Source: Pseudomonadales bacterium (GTDB lineage Bacteria > Pseudomonadota > Gammaproteobacteria > Pseudomonadales > Azotimanducaceae). From it: 64,000 nucleotides of DNA. Within the stretch, counting starts at the first letter, position 1. Every line of letters starts with the position of its first letter. Positions 42,901-50,533 of this stretch are shown here, in pieces. The stretch lies in assembly GCA_019634925.1 (NCBI GenBank), contig JAHCAL010000005.1, positions 1-64,000 of the forward strand, written 5' to 3'. The notes beneath the pieces are model-generated. The model ran no database searches and had not been told where the DNA came from. It was given only the letters and a program-made list of their open reading frames with translations. A program made the position numbers and the translations under genes.

Positions 42901-43187
42901 AGCAGGCCGGCGAGCCGAACAGCGCGCTCGCGCTGATCGACAGCGGCGCGGTGGACCTGGTGATCAACGTGCCGCGCTCCTACGACCGGCTCGGCCGGCC
43001 GGACGGCTACCACATCCGCCGGCGCGCGATCGACGCCGGCATCGGGCTCGTGACCGACCGCCAGCTCGCCCGCGCGGTGGTCGACGCGCTGCGCTGGAAG
43101 AACGGCCGTGCGCTCGGCCTGGTGGCCTGGAACGACCAGGTCCTGGCCCGGCAGGAGCCGGGTGGAGTTCCGCTCTTCGCCAAATGA
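39945..43187 (+). CDS. carB: Carbamoyl-phosphate synthase large subunit, non-enterobacterial type
   Basis: 1080 residues, two ATP-grasp halves plus a C-terminal allosteric MGS-like domain. Features: [70 protein letters not shown], and in the second half [16 protein letters not shown] and VLSGAAMSV. In E. coli CarB the first motif reads GAGPIVIGQACEFDYSG; the form here resembles eukaryotic CPS and Bacteroidetes CarB. Possibly a second or laterally acquired carAB, next to accessory genes rather than in a pyrimidine or arginine setting. Confidence 0.93.
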   Translation: [1080 protein letters not shown]

Positions 43188-43285
43188 CGGTATCGTGCCC
43201 GCGCCCTGCGGGCATCGCGCCGTCCCCTGCCAGCCGCGCCGCAGCGCCATCGTCCCGATCACCCATGCCCAGGGAACGCCGCGAT

Positions 43286-44926
43286 ATGTCTGAGATATCG
43301 GAACTCGATCGCCTGCTCGAAACCAGCGCAACGCTCGTCGACCGCGCCATCGGCCACCTGCGCGGCGACCTCGACGACGAGCAGGTCGAGCTCTACGACC
43401 TCGCGTTCAGCGTCGCCGAACTCGGCGCCGCGCGCGAGGCGCGTGCGGTAGTCGACGCGGCGCCGCTCGCCGACCGGGCACTGCTCGGGCAGCTCGCGGA
43501 CACGTTTGCCGCGGAGGCCATTGTCAACGTTCTGCAGCGGCTGCAGGTGCGCCTGCAGGCATACGGGCTGGCGATCGCCGACCTCCCGACCGACTGGTCC
43601 ACGGTGGTGGGCAAGCACCTGGCACCCGCCGCGCTCACCGCGCTCGGCCGCGAACTGCTCGCCCGCGGCGGCCAGCTTCCCATGGTCGGCCTCGACCAGG
43701 AAAAGCAGATGATGCGCGAGACGTTCCGGCAGTTCGCGACCGACGTGGTCATGCCGCGTGCCGAACACGTACACCGCGCGGACGCCATGATTCCCGACGA
43801 GATCCTCGAGCCGCTGAAGGCGATGGGCTGCTTCGGGCTTTCGGTGCCGGAACGGTTCGGCGGCCTCAAGCCCGACGACCACGAGGACAGCCTCGGCATG
43901 GTGGTGGTCACCGAGGAACTCTCGCGCGGCTCGCTCGGGGCGGCCGGCTCGCTCATCACGCGCCCCGAGATCATGGCCCGCGCGCTGCTCGAAGGCGGCA
44001 CCGAGGCGCAGAAGCAGCGCTGGCTGCCCGGCATCGCGCGCGGCGAACCGCTCTGCGCGATCTCGGTCACCGAGCCCAACACCGGCTCCGACGTCGCCGC
44101 GGTGACCCTGCGCGCCACCCGCACCACGCAGAGCGGCGGCGGCTGGCTCCTGAACGGCGGCAAGACCTGGTGCACGTTCGCCGGCAAGGCGGGCACCATC
44201 CTGGTCCTCGCGCGCACCGACGCCGACGCGCGCCCGCCGCACAAGGGGCTCTCGCTCTTCATCGTGGAAAAGCCGTCCACCGACGGCCACGACTTCGCCT
44301 ACGACAACCCGCACGGCGGCCGCGTGACCGGGCGCGCGATCGCGACGATCGGCTACCGCGGCATGCATTCCTACGAGATGTTCTACGACGACTTCTTCGT
44401 GCCGGCCGACGCGCTGGTGGGCGAGGCGGGCGGCGAGGGCCGGGGCTTCTACTTCACCATGCGCGGCTTCATGGGTGGCCGCCTGCAGACCGCCGCACGT
44501 GCGTGCGGCCTCATGCAGGCCGCGTTCGAGGCGGCGCTCGGCTACGGCGCCGACCGGCGCGTGTTCGGCCGCGCGGTCGCCGACTATCCGCTCACGCTCG
44601 CCAAGTATGCGCGCATGGGCGCGCTGCTCTCGGCGTGCCGGCATTTCACCTACGCGGTCGCCCGGCTCATGGACCAGGAAAAGGGGCAGATGGAGGCGAG
44701 CCTGGTCAAGCTCATCGCCTGCAAGGCGGCGGAATGGGTGTGCCGCGAGGCGCTGCAGGTGCATGGCGGCATGGGCTACGCGGAGGAGACCGCGGTCAGC
44801 CGCTACTACGTCGATGCGCGGGTGCTGTCGATCTTCGAGGGCGCCGAGGAGACGCTGGCGATCCGGGTGGTGGGGAAGGCGCTGGTCGAGCAGGCGCAAT
44901 CGGGCCGCGCGCGCCCCGGCGCCTGA
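43286..44926 (+). CDS. Acyl-CoA dehydrogenase with N-terminal extension (methylsuccinyl-CoA dehydrogenase-like)
   Basis: 546 residues: a helical N-terminal domain of about 150 residues, then a standard FAD acyl-CoA dehydrogenase fold. SVTEPNTGSDVAAV binds FAD, LQVHGGMGYAEE is typical, and the catalytic base is Glu518 in LSIFEGAEET. Length and extension match (2S)-methylsuccinyl-CoA dehydrogenase of the ethylmalonyl-CoA pathway, but no other gene of that pathway is here, so the substrate is open. ATG 43286 (AGGGA upstream) preferred over 43265. Confidence 0.82.
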   Translation: MSEISELDRLLETSATLVDRAIGHLRGDLDDEQVELYDLAFSVAELGAAREARAVVDAAPLADRALLGQLADTFAAEAIVNVLQRLQVRLQAYGLAIADLPTDWSTVVGKHLAPAALTALGRELLARGGQLPMVGLDQEKQMMRETFRQFATDVVMPRAEHVHRADAMIPDEILEPLKAMGCFGLSVPERFGGLKPDDHEDSLGMVVVTEELSRGSLGAAGSLITRPEIMARALLEGGTEAQKQRWLPGIARGEPLCAISVTEPNTGSDVAAVTLRATRTTQSGGGWLLNGGKTWCTFAGKAGTILVLARTDADARPPHKGLSLFIVEKPSTDGHDFAYDNPHGGRVTGRAIATIGYRGMHSYEMFYDDFFVPADALVGEAGGEGRGFYFTMRGFMGGRLQTAARACGLMQAAFEAALGYGADRRVFGRAVADYPLTLAKYARMGALLSACRHFTYAVARLMDQEKGQMEASLVKLIACKAAEWVCREALQVHGGMGYAEETAVSRYYVDARVLSIFEGAEETLAIRVVGKALVEQAQSGRARPGA

Positions 44927-45104
44927 GGCGCGCTCGGGGCAATACTGGTTCTCGAACCTGCCAGGTCGCGGCCGGGCCTGTTACAAGTTCGTGATGGCGG
45001 CCGGTGCGCCCCTCGGATGCAATGCCCGCGACGGTCTCCCGTCACGGTTGCCCATCTACGTGCCGCGCAATCGCGCCGGCGCCGGTTGCAGCGCAAGGGG
45101 AGCG

Positions 45105-46946
45105 ATGAATCCGGCAGCGACCATCAGCATCCTTCCGCGCGGGGGCCCGCTCTTCTTCGGAACGGGGCAGGACACGCCGCTGTTCGGCTGGTTTCACGCA
45201 GCGCCGGCCCGGGCGCCGGGCGCGCAGCTCGGCGTCCTGATCTGCAATCCGTTCGGATTCGAGGAGGTGGCTGCGCACCGCGGTATCCGGGCACTTGCCG
45301 CGCTGTTCGCCGCCCAAGGGTTGCCTTGCCTGCGCTTCGACTACATCGGCTGCGGCAATTCGGCGTCCGACGCAGATTCCGGCAACGCGTTCGCCGCCTG
45401 GCTCGAATCGGTCGGACAGGCGATCGATGCCTTGCGCCGCCTGGCGGGTGTCGATCAGGTCGTGCTGGTCGGCTTCCGGCTCGGAGCGACGCTCGCGGCG
45501 CTCGCGGGTGGCGGCCGATCCGATGTCCTCGGTCTGGCTGCCGTCGCGCCCGTTGTCCAGGGTCGCCGCTATCTCAGGGAACTGCGCGTTCTTTCGCGCG
45601 GCGGGCCGGATGTCACGGATACTACGGGTGCCACGGGAGCCGAAGGGGCTTCCATCGCGCTCGAACCGGACGGGTTCCCCCTCTCGCGCGCTGCCTGCGC
45701 GGCCATCGAAGCGGTGGATCTCGCCAGGGACGGGACCCTGCCGGCGCGGATCCTGCTGGTCGAGGACCCGGCCCGCGAGCGCGAAAGCCTGGGCTGGGTC
45801 GAGCGCGCGCAGGCAGCGGGTGCGCCGGTCGCGCGGGTCGTCATGGGCGGCTACGAGGCGCTCGCCGGCGATCCGCAGACTTCGGTCATTCCGCGTGACC
45901 TGTTCGCTCGCATCGTCGACCACGTACTCACCTGGCGCGACGCTGCGGCTGCGTCGCCGTCCTCCGGCCGCGCGCCCGACGAGCCGCGAACCGCACACCC
46001 CGGGGACCTCGTGTACCGTACGTGTCGGGAATTGGGGGATGCCGCCCGGATCGTGGAGCGGATCGTTGCCGTCCCGGCGCAGGCCGTGAAGCTCTTCGCC
46101 GTGATGGTGCAACCCGTCGCGCGCGACATCGCGGGCGACGTCGTACTGCTGAATGCGGGCGCCGTCCGCAACATCGGGCCCAACCGTTACTGGGTGGCGC
46201 TGTCGCGGGCGTGGGCGGCCCGGGGATACCGGGTGCTGCGCCTCGATTTCTCCGGGCTGGGCGAAAGCCCGGTCCGACCCGGCGGAAGTGAAGGCGATTC
46301 CTATGCGACCCATGCGGTCGCGGAACTCGCCGCCGCGATCGATTTCCTGCGCGCCGAGGATGGCCCTGCGCGAGGCGTGCACCTGGTCGGCCTCTGTTCG
46401 GGTGGATTCCAGGCCCTGCAGGGCGCCATTGCTGGCCTGCCCCTGCGCTCCGCGACGCTGATCAACCCACTCGCTTTCGTACGTGAGGACCTGCGCGACG
46501 CGGCGACCGGGGCCATCGCGAGCTACGAGGTGGTGGAACTCTACGCGCAGTACCGCAAGCGCATCATGACGCGGGATTTCTGGATTCGGCTGGCCGGCGG
46601 CGGCGTCGACCTGGCAACGATCAGGAAGGTCGTGGCGCGCCGGATACGTTTTACCGGCCAACTATTGCGGCAGCGCCTGGGCCGCCTCGCGGGTGCGCAG
46701 CGGTGCGGTGATCTGCGACGCGACCTCGAGACCGTGCTCGACCAGGGGGTGCGGTTGAACTTCGTGTTCGCCACCGACGACCCGGGTCGCGAGCTGTTGC
46801 GGCGGCGCCTCGGCAGGGGCCTCGATCGATTGCAGCGTCTGCCCGGCTTCCAGATCGCGCTGATCCCCGATGCGGACCACACGTTTACCAGCTCGGCGGC
46901 ACGCCGGCGGTTGACTGCCGTGCTGGATGACCTGGCTCGGTCGTGA
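45105..46946 (+). CDS. Two-domain alpha/beta hydrolase: Arg at first nucleophile, Cys at second
   Basis: 613 residues; AAGGGGAG precedes the ATG. Domain 1 (1-285) has the elbow GFRLG, Arg in place of the nucleophile, and no clear catalytic His. Domain 2 (about 310-613) has GLCSGG with Cys as nucleophile, Asp in FATDDPG and His in DADHTF, a full Cys-Asp-His triad. Similar separate hydrolases occur in exopolysaccharide and exosortase-A regions. It may act as a thioesterase or acyltransferase on carrier-bound intermediates. The next gene overlaps its stop. Confidence 0.75.
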   Translation: MNPAATISILPRGGPLFFGTGQDTPLFGWFHAAPARAPGAQLGVLICNPFGFEEVAAHRGIRALAALFAAQGLPCLRFDYIGCGNSASDADSGNAFAAWLESVGQAIDALRRLAGVDQVVLVGFRLGATLAALAGGGRSDVLGLAAVAPVVQGRRYLRELRVLSRGGPDVTDTTGATGAEGASIALEPDGFPLSRAACAAIEAVDLARDGTLPARILLVEDPARERESLGWVERAQAAGAPVARVVMGGYEALAGDPQTSVIPRDLFARIVDHVLTWRDAAAASPSSGRAPDEPRTAHPGDLVYRTCRELGDAARIVERIVAVPAQAVKLFAVMVQPVARDIAGDVVLLNAGAVRNIGPNRYWVALSRAWAARGYRVLRLDFSGLGESPVRPGGSEGDSYATHAVAELAAAIDFLRAEDGPARGVHLVGLCSGGFQALQGAIAGLPLRSATLINPLAFVREDLRDAATGAIASYEVVELYAQYRKRIMTRDFWIRLAGGGVDLATIRKVVARRIRFTGQLLRQRLGRLAGAQRCGDLRRDLETVLDQGVRLNFVFATDDPGRELLRRRLGRGLDRLQRLPGFQIALIPDADHTFTSSAARRRLTAVLDDLARS

Positions 46947-48070
46947 AGCGCCTGCTGCCAATCCTGGGCTCGCTCGCAGTGCTGGCGGTCATCACCCTGG
47001 TGCTGGCCGAGATCGCCTTGCGGGCCTGGGTGCCGTTATCGTCGCTGGTGGATCCGAACGGTCTGTACCCGAAGGTCTGGTACCTGGACCACGTCGATTC
47101 GCTCGTCGATCGAGCCGAGCATCCGTCGCACGTTTCGCACCCGGTGCTCGGCTGGACCTATGCAGCCAACGTACGCCAGGGGGAGCTGTCGACGAACGCC
47201 GAGGGGCTGCGCGGGCGACGCGAGTATCCGCTCGAACGCGTGCCTGGCATACGCCGCGGCATCGTGCTGGGTGATTCGTTCTCGGCAGGGTATGGCGTGG
47301 GCGACGACGAGAGCTATGCGGCCCGACTCGAAGGGATGTTGCCGGGCACCGAGATCCTCAATCTCGCCGTGCCCGGCTACGGCGTCGACCAGGCGATCCT
47401 GCGCTGGGAGTTGATGGGGCGGGCCTACCAGCCCGACTTCGTCATCCTGGGCATCTTTCTTCCCGACTTTCACCGCAACGCGGGAACCTGGTGGTTCGAT
47501 GCCCCCAAGCCCAGGTTCCGGATCGTCGACGGCGAACTGTATCTGCCGGATACGCCGCTCCCGCCCATGGAGGATACGCGCGGCAACGAAGCGCGGATCC
47601 GCGAGGAACTGGCGCCGCTCCTGCGCATGCCCCGGGTCTGGGTGGCGGGACAGTACGTGGCCGGCCGGATCGCCGGCCGCCTGCGCGGCTGGCGGGAGCC
47701 GGACACGACCTTTTCGGAAAAGCAGCAATTGCTCGAGCTGCTCATCGAACGGCTCGCGACGGATTGCCGCAGGCGGGGCGTCGATCTCGCGATCGTGACG
47801 ATCCTGACCGATTACGCGGCGTACCCCGACGAAGCACGCATTCTGCAGGTGATCGCGGACGCCGCCGACCGCGTCCAGGTGCCGGTGCTGGACCTCGAAC
47901 GTTTCCTCGGCGCGGATCCGGGCGACGGCGCCGCGGCGCGAGTTTTCGATCCGGCCACACAGCACTGGTCCGCCTACGGCCACGCGCGTGCCGCGGAGAC
48001 GATCGCGCGCTTCCTGCAGGTACGAGGGATTGTCATGGCCGAATCCGCGGCCACGCCGGGATCCGACTGA
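46943..48070 (+). CDS. Membrane-anchored SGNH hydrolase-like protein
   Basis: 375 residues, GTG start inside the preceding stop. One N-terminal membrane helix (LLPILGSLAVLAVITLVLAEIAL), then an extracytoplasmic SGNH domain: block I VLGDSFSAGYGVGDDESY with the Ser, block III-like NLAVPGYGVDQ, and a C-terminal Asp/His pair in DPATQHWSAYGHARAAE. Likely a periplasmic esterase or O-acyltransferase-type enzyme on a glycan or lipid, translationally coupled to the two-domain hydrolase. Confidence 0.75.
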   Translation: MKRLLPILGSLAVLAVITLVLAEIALRAWVPLSSLVDPNGLYPKVWYLDHVDSLVDRAEHPSHVSHPVLGWTYAANVRQGELSTNAEGLRGRREYPLERVPGIRRGIVLGDSFSAGYGVGDDESYAARLEGMLPGTEILNLAVPGYGVDQAILRWELMGRAYQPDFVILGIFLPDFHRNAGTWWFDAPKPRFRIVDGELYLPDTPLPPMEDTRGNEARIREELAPLLRMPRVWVAGQYVAGRIAGRLRGWREPDTTFSEKQQLLELLIERLATDCRRRGVDLAIVTILTDYAAYPDEARILQVIADAADRVQVPVLDLERFLGADPGDGAAARVFDPATQHWSAYGHARAAETIARFLQVRGIVMAESAATPGSD

Positions 48071-48126
48071 CCAAGCAGTTACAATTCGAGCCACCTCGTC
48101 GATGGGCTTTGGCGCTTTCCTGGCGC

Positions 48127-48143
48127 TAACATGGCTGATGTTA
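48127..48143. promoter_or_regulatory. Dyad in the leader of the carrier-protein operon
   Basis: TAACAT and ATGTTA flank GGCTG, 33 bases before the carrier-protein ATG. It could be an operator. A weak -10-like TACAAT is at 48080-48085. The 105-base gap is the only non-coding break before the following genes, so a promoter here is likely. Confidence 0.4.
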
Positions 48144-48175
48144 AGCGCGCGTAATGTGGTCGTGCCGAGGGTCGT

Positions 48176-48460
48176 ATGACAGCTGCAGCGGTTGGGAGCC
48201 TCGAGGTGCAGATTGATCATGTCGAACAGACCGTGCGATCGGTCCTGGCTCGCCTCGCAATCCTGGCGGACGCGGCGTCGATCGACACCGACAGGGATCT
48301 CTACGACGCCGGCATGACGTCGCATGCGAGCGTGAAGTTCATGCTGGCGCTGGAGGATGCGTTCGACGTCGAGTTTCCGGACGAGCTGCTGAAGCGCGAG
48401 ACCTTCGGTTCGATCGGCGTCATCGCTGCCGCGATCGGCAAGCTGCTCGGTCCGCGCTGA
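48176..48460 (+). CDS. Stand-alone acyl/aminoacyl carrier protein
   Basis: 94 residues, four-helix carrier fold. The phosphopantetheine site is Ser49 in DAGMTSHASVKFMLALEDAFD. TSHA differs from the DSL of fatty-acid ACPs and is what I expect for carriers served by synthetase-like amino acid:carrier protein ligases. Its stop overlaps the next ATG (TGATG) and the ligase is two genes downstream. Confidence 0.88.
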   Translation: MTAAAVGSLEVQIDHVEQTVRSVLARLAILADAASIDTDRDLYDAGMTSHASVKFMLALEDAFDVEFPDELLKRETFGSIGVIAAAIGKLLGPR

Positions 48461-49605
48461 TGGACACGGCTGCCGTCGAGCGGGTCGCGGCGGACGTCGC
48501 CGCGCGCCATGCCGATGCCGTGGATCGCGACGCACGTTTTCCGGCCGAAACGCTGGCGGCCCTGAAGGCGCTCGGCGCTCTCGGGGCAGGGATACCACGA
48601 GCGCTCGGCGGAGGCGGTTCGGACATCGTCGCCCTGTCCGCGATGTGCCAGGCGCTCGGCAGGCACTGCGCGTCGAGCGCGATGGTCCTGGCGATGCACC
48701 ACATCATGGTCGCCGCGCTGGTCCGCCACGGTCTCGGCAGCGAGCAGATCCGCGACTACCTCGCCCGCGTGGCGCGCGAACAGCGTCTGATCGCGTCGGT
48801 CACGTCCGAGGTCGGCACCGACGGCGACATGCGCCGCAGCATCGCGGCGCTCGAACCCACCGAATCCGGTTTCAGCTTCACCAAGCAGGCGACCACGGTT
48901 TCCTACGGAGCGTACGCCGACGACCTGCTCGTGACGGTACGTCGTGACTCTGCTGCAGCGGACAACGACCAGGTCCTGGTCCTCGCTTTACGCGGCGATT
49001 TCGATTTTCAGGTCACAGGCGTATGGGACACGCTCGGCATGCGCGGTACCTGCAGTCCGCCGGGAGTCGTGTCTGCACGCGGCGCGGCGTGGCAGGTGCT
49101 CGACGCGCCGTTCAGCTCGATCGCGGCGAACTCGATGGTGCCGGTGTCGCATATCCTCTGGTCCGCGCTCTGGCTGGGTATCGCGACGGACGCGGTCGAT
49201 CGCGCGCGCCGGCTCATGCAGCAGAAGGCGCGCAAGGATCCCAATGCGACGCGCGGCACCGCAGCGCGGATCGCGCTGCTCGACGCCAGGTTGCAGAGCA
49301 TGCGCGCCGAGCAGGAGTCGGTTGCGCGAGACTACGCCGCACTGGTCGGGTCCGGCACCCTGATCGACTCCATGAACGTCGGCTTCGGGCTGCGCCAGAA
49401 CAACCTTAAGCTGAACGCCTCCCGGCTGGTCAAGGAGATCGTGATGGATGCCATGGAAGCCTGCGGCATCGCCGCCTACCGGCAGGACTCGGCATTCAGC
49501 CTCGGGCGGCACATGCGCGATGCGCTGTCCGCCTGCGTGATGATCAGCAACGACCGCATCCTCGAATACAACGCGACGATGCAGCTCATCCACCGCGGCC
49601 GGTGA
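48460..49605 (+). CDS. Acyl-CoA dehydrogenase-like flavoprotein acting with the carrier protein
   Basis: 381 residues. N-terminal helical domain (LGALGAGIPRALGGGGSDIVAL), beta domain (SVTSEVGTDGDMRRS, GMRGTCSPPG) and C-terminal helical domain. The usual EG catalytic base motif near the C-terminus is not visible; that place reads VMISNDRILEYNA. Its substrate is probably an aminoacyl or acyl thioester on the carrier protein encoded just before it. It could oxidise a glycyl or alanyl thioester, or bind without dehydrogenating. Confidence 0.78.
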   Translation: MDTAAVERVAADVAARHADAVDRDARFPAETLAALKALGALGAGIPRALGGGGSDIVALSAMCQALGRHCASSAMVLAMHHIMVAALVRHGLGSEQIRDYLARVAREQRLIASVTSEVGTDGDMRRSIAALEPTESGFSFTKQATTVSYGAYADDLLVTVRRDSAAADNDQVLVLALRGDFDFQVTGVWDTLGMRGTCSPPGVVSARGAAWQVLDAPFSSIAANSMVPVSHILWSALWLGIATDAVDRARRLMQQKARKDPNATRGTAARIALLDARLQSMRAEQESVARDYAALVGSGTLIDSMNVGFGLRQNNLKLNASRLVKEIVMDAMEACGIAAYRQDSAFSLGRHMRDALSACVMISNDRILEYNATMQLIHRGR

Positions 49606-49621
49606 CGGCGCGGGACGGCCG

Positions 49622-50533
49622 ATGGACATGGATGCCGCGGAGCAGGATTTCAGTCGGGCGCTGGTCGATGAAGGCTGGTGGCTCGCATCCGGGATCGCAG
49701 GTCTCTACGGCTGGACACACGCGTTCGAATCGCTCGTCCAGTCCGTGGACCGGCTTGCCAACGCCTTCGCGGCGCAGGATGGCGCGCAGCCGGTGCACTT
49801 TCCGCCGGTGCTGAACCGCGAGGTCCTGGTCCGGAGCGGCTACATGCAGTCCTTTCCGGATCTCTGCGGGTCGGTGCACAGCTTCCGAGGCAGCGACGCG
49901 GAGCACCAGGCGCTGATGGCCGCAATGGAGGCGGGCGAGGACTGGGGCCCGCATCTCGCCCAGACGGCGGTCGCGCTCACGCCCGCGGTCTGCTACCCGC
50001 TGTATCCGACCCTCGCCGGCACGCTGGGCCGCGATGAGGTGGTGTTCAGCCTCTCGTCGTACGTGTTCCGGCACGAGCCGTCGCAGGATCCGGCGCGGCT
50101 GCAGGCGTTCCGGATGCGCGAAAACGTCTGCCTCGGCAGTGCCGATGCGGTCCGGTCGTGGCGGCAGGCCTGGATGGATCGCGCGCAAGGCCTGCTCGCC
50201 GCGCTCGGTCTGTCGGTGTCGCTGGCCGTCGCAAACGATCCGTTCTTCGGTCGCGGCGGACGCATGCTGCGCGCCAATCAGCGCCAGGACGAAGGCAAGT
50301 TCGAGATCGTCTGCCCGATCTGCTCGACCGCGCATCCCACGGCAATCGCCTCGTTCAACTATCACCAGGACAAGTTCGGGGTCGCGTTCGGTATCCGGCA
50401 GCGGAATGGTGAAGTCGCCCACAGCGCCTGCATCGGGTTCGGACTCGAACGCTGCGCACTCGCCATTCTCAGGACCCATGGGCTCGATCGGGCACGTTGG
50501 CCGGCGATCGTGCGCCGGCAGCTGGAGGCCTGA
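49622..50533 (+). CDS. Amino acid:[carrier protein] ligase (class II seryl-tRNA synthetase-like)
   Basis: 303 residues, catalytic core only, without a tRNA-binding arm. FPPVLNREVLVRSGYMQSFPDL and motif 2 SYVFRHEPSQDPARLQAFRMRENV are the family signatures. Cys124, Glu167 and Cys270 fit the Cys-Glu-Cys zinc site; motif 3 is ACIGFGLERCAL. Characterised homologues (Mocibob and co-workers, Bradyrhizobium and Agrobacterium) load Gly or Ala onto a dedicated carrier protein, not tRNA. The carrier gene is 1.2 kb upstream, and DUF1839 follows with a TGATG overlap. Confidence 0.92.
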   Translation: MDMDAAEQDFSRALVDEGWWLASGIAGLYGWTHAFESLVQSVDRLANAFAAQDGAQPVHFPPVLNREVLVRSGYMQSFPDLCGSVHSFRGSDAEHQALMAAMEAGEDWGPHLAQTAVALTPAVCYPLYPTLAGTLGRDEVVFSLSSYVFRHEPSQDPARLQAFRMRENVCLGSADAVRSWRQAWMDRAQGLLAALGLSVSLAVANDPFFGRGGRMLRANQRQDEGKFEIVCPICSTAHPTAIASFNYHQDKFGVAFGIRQRNGEVAHSACIGFGLERCALAILRTHGLDRARWPAIVRRQLEA

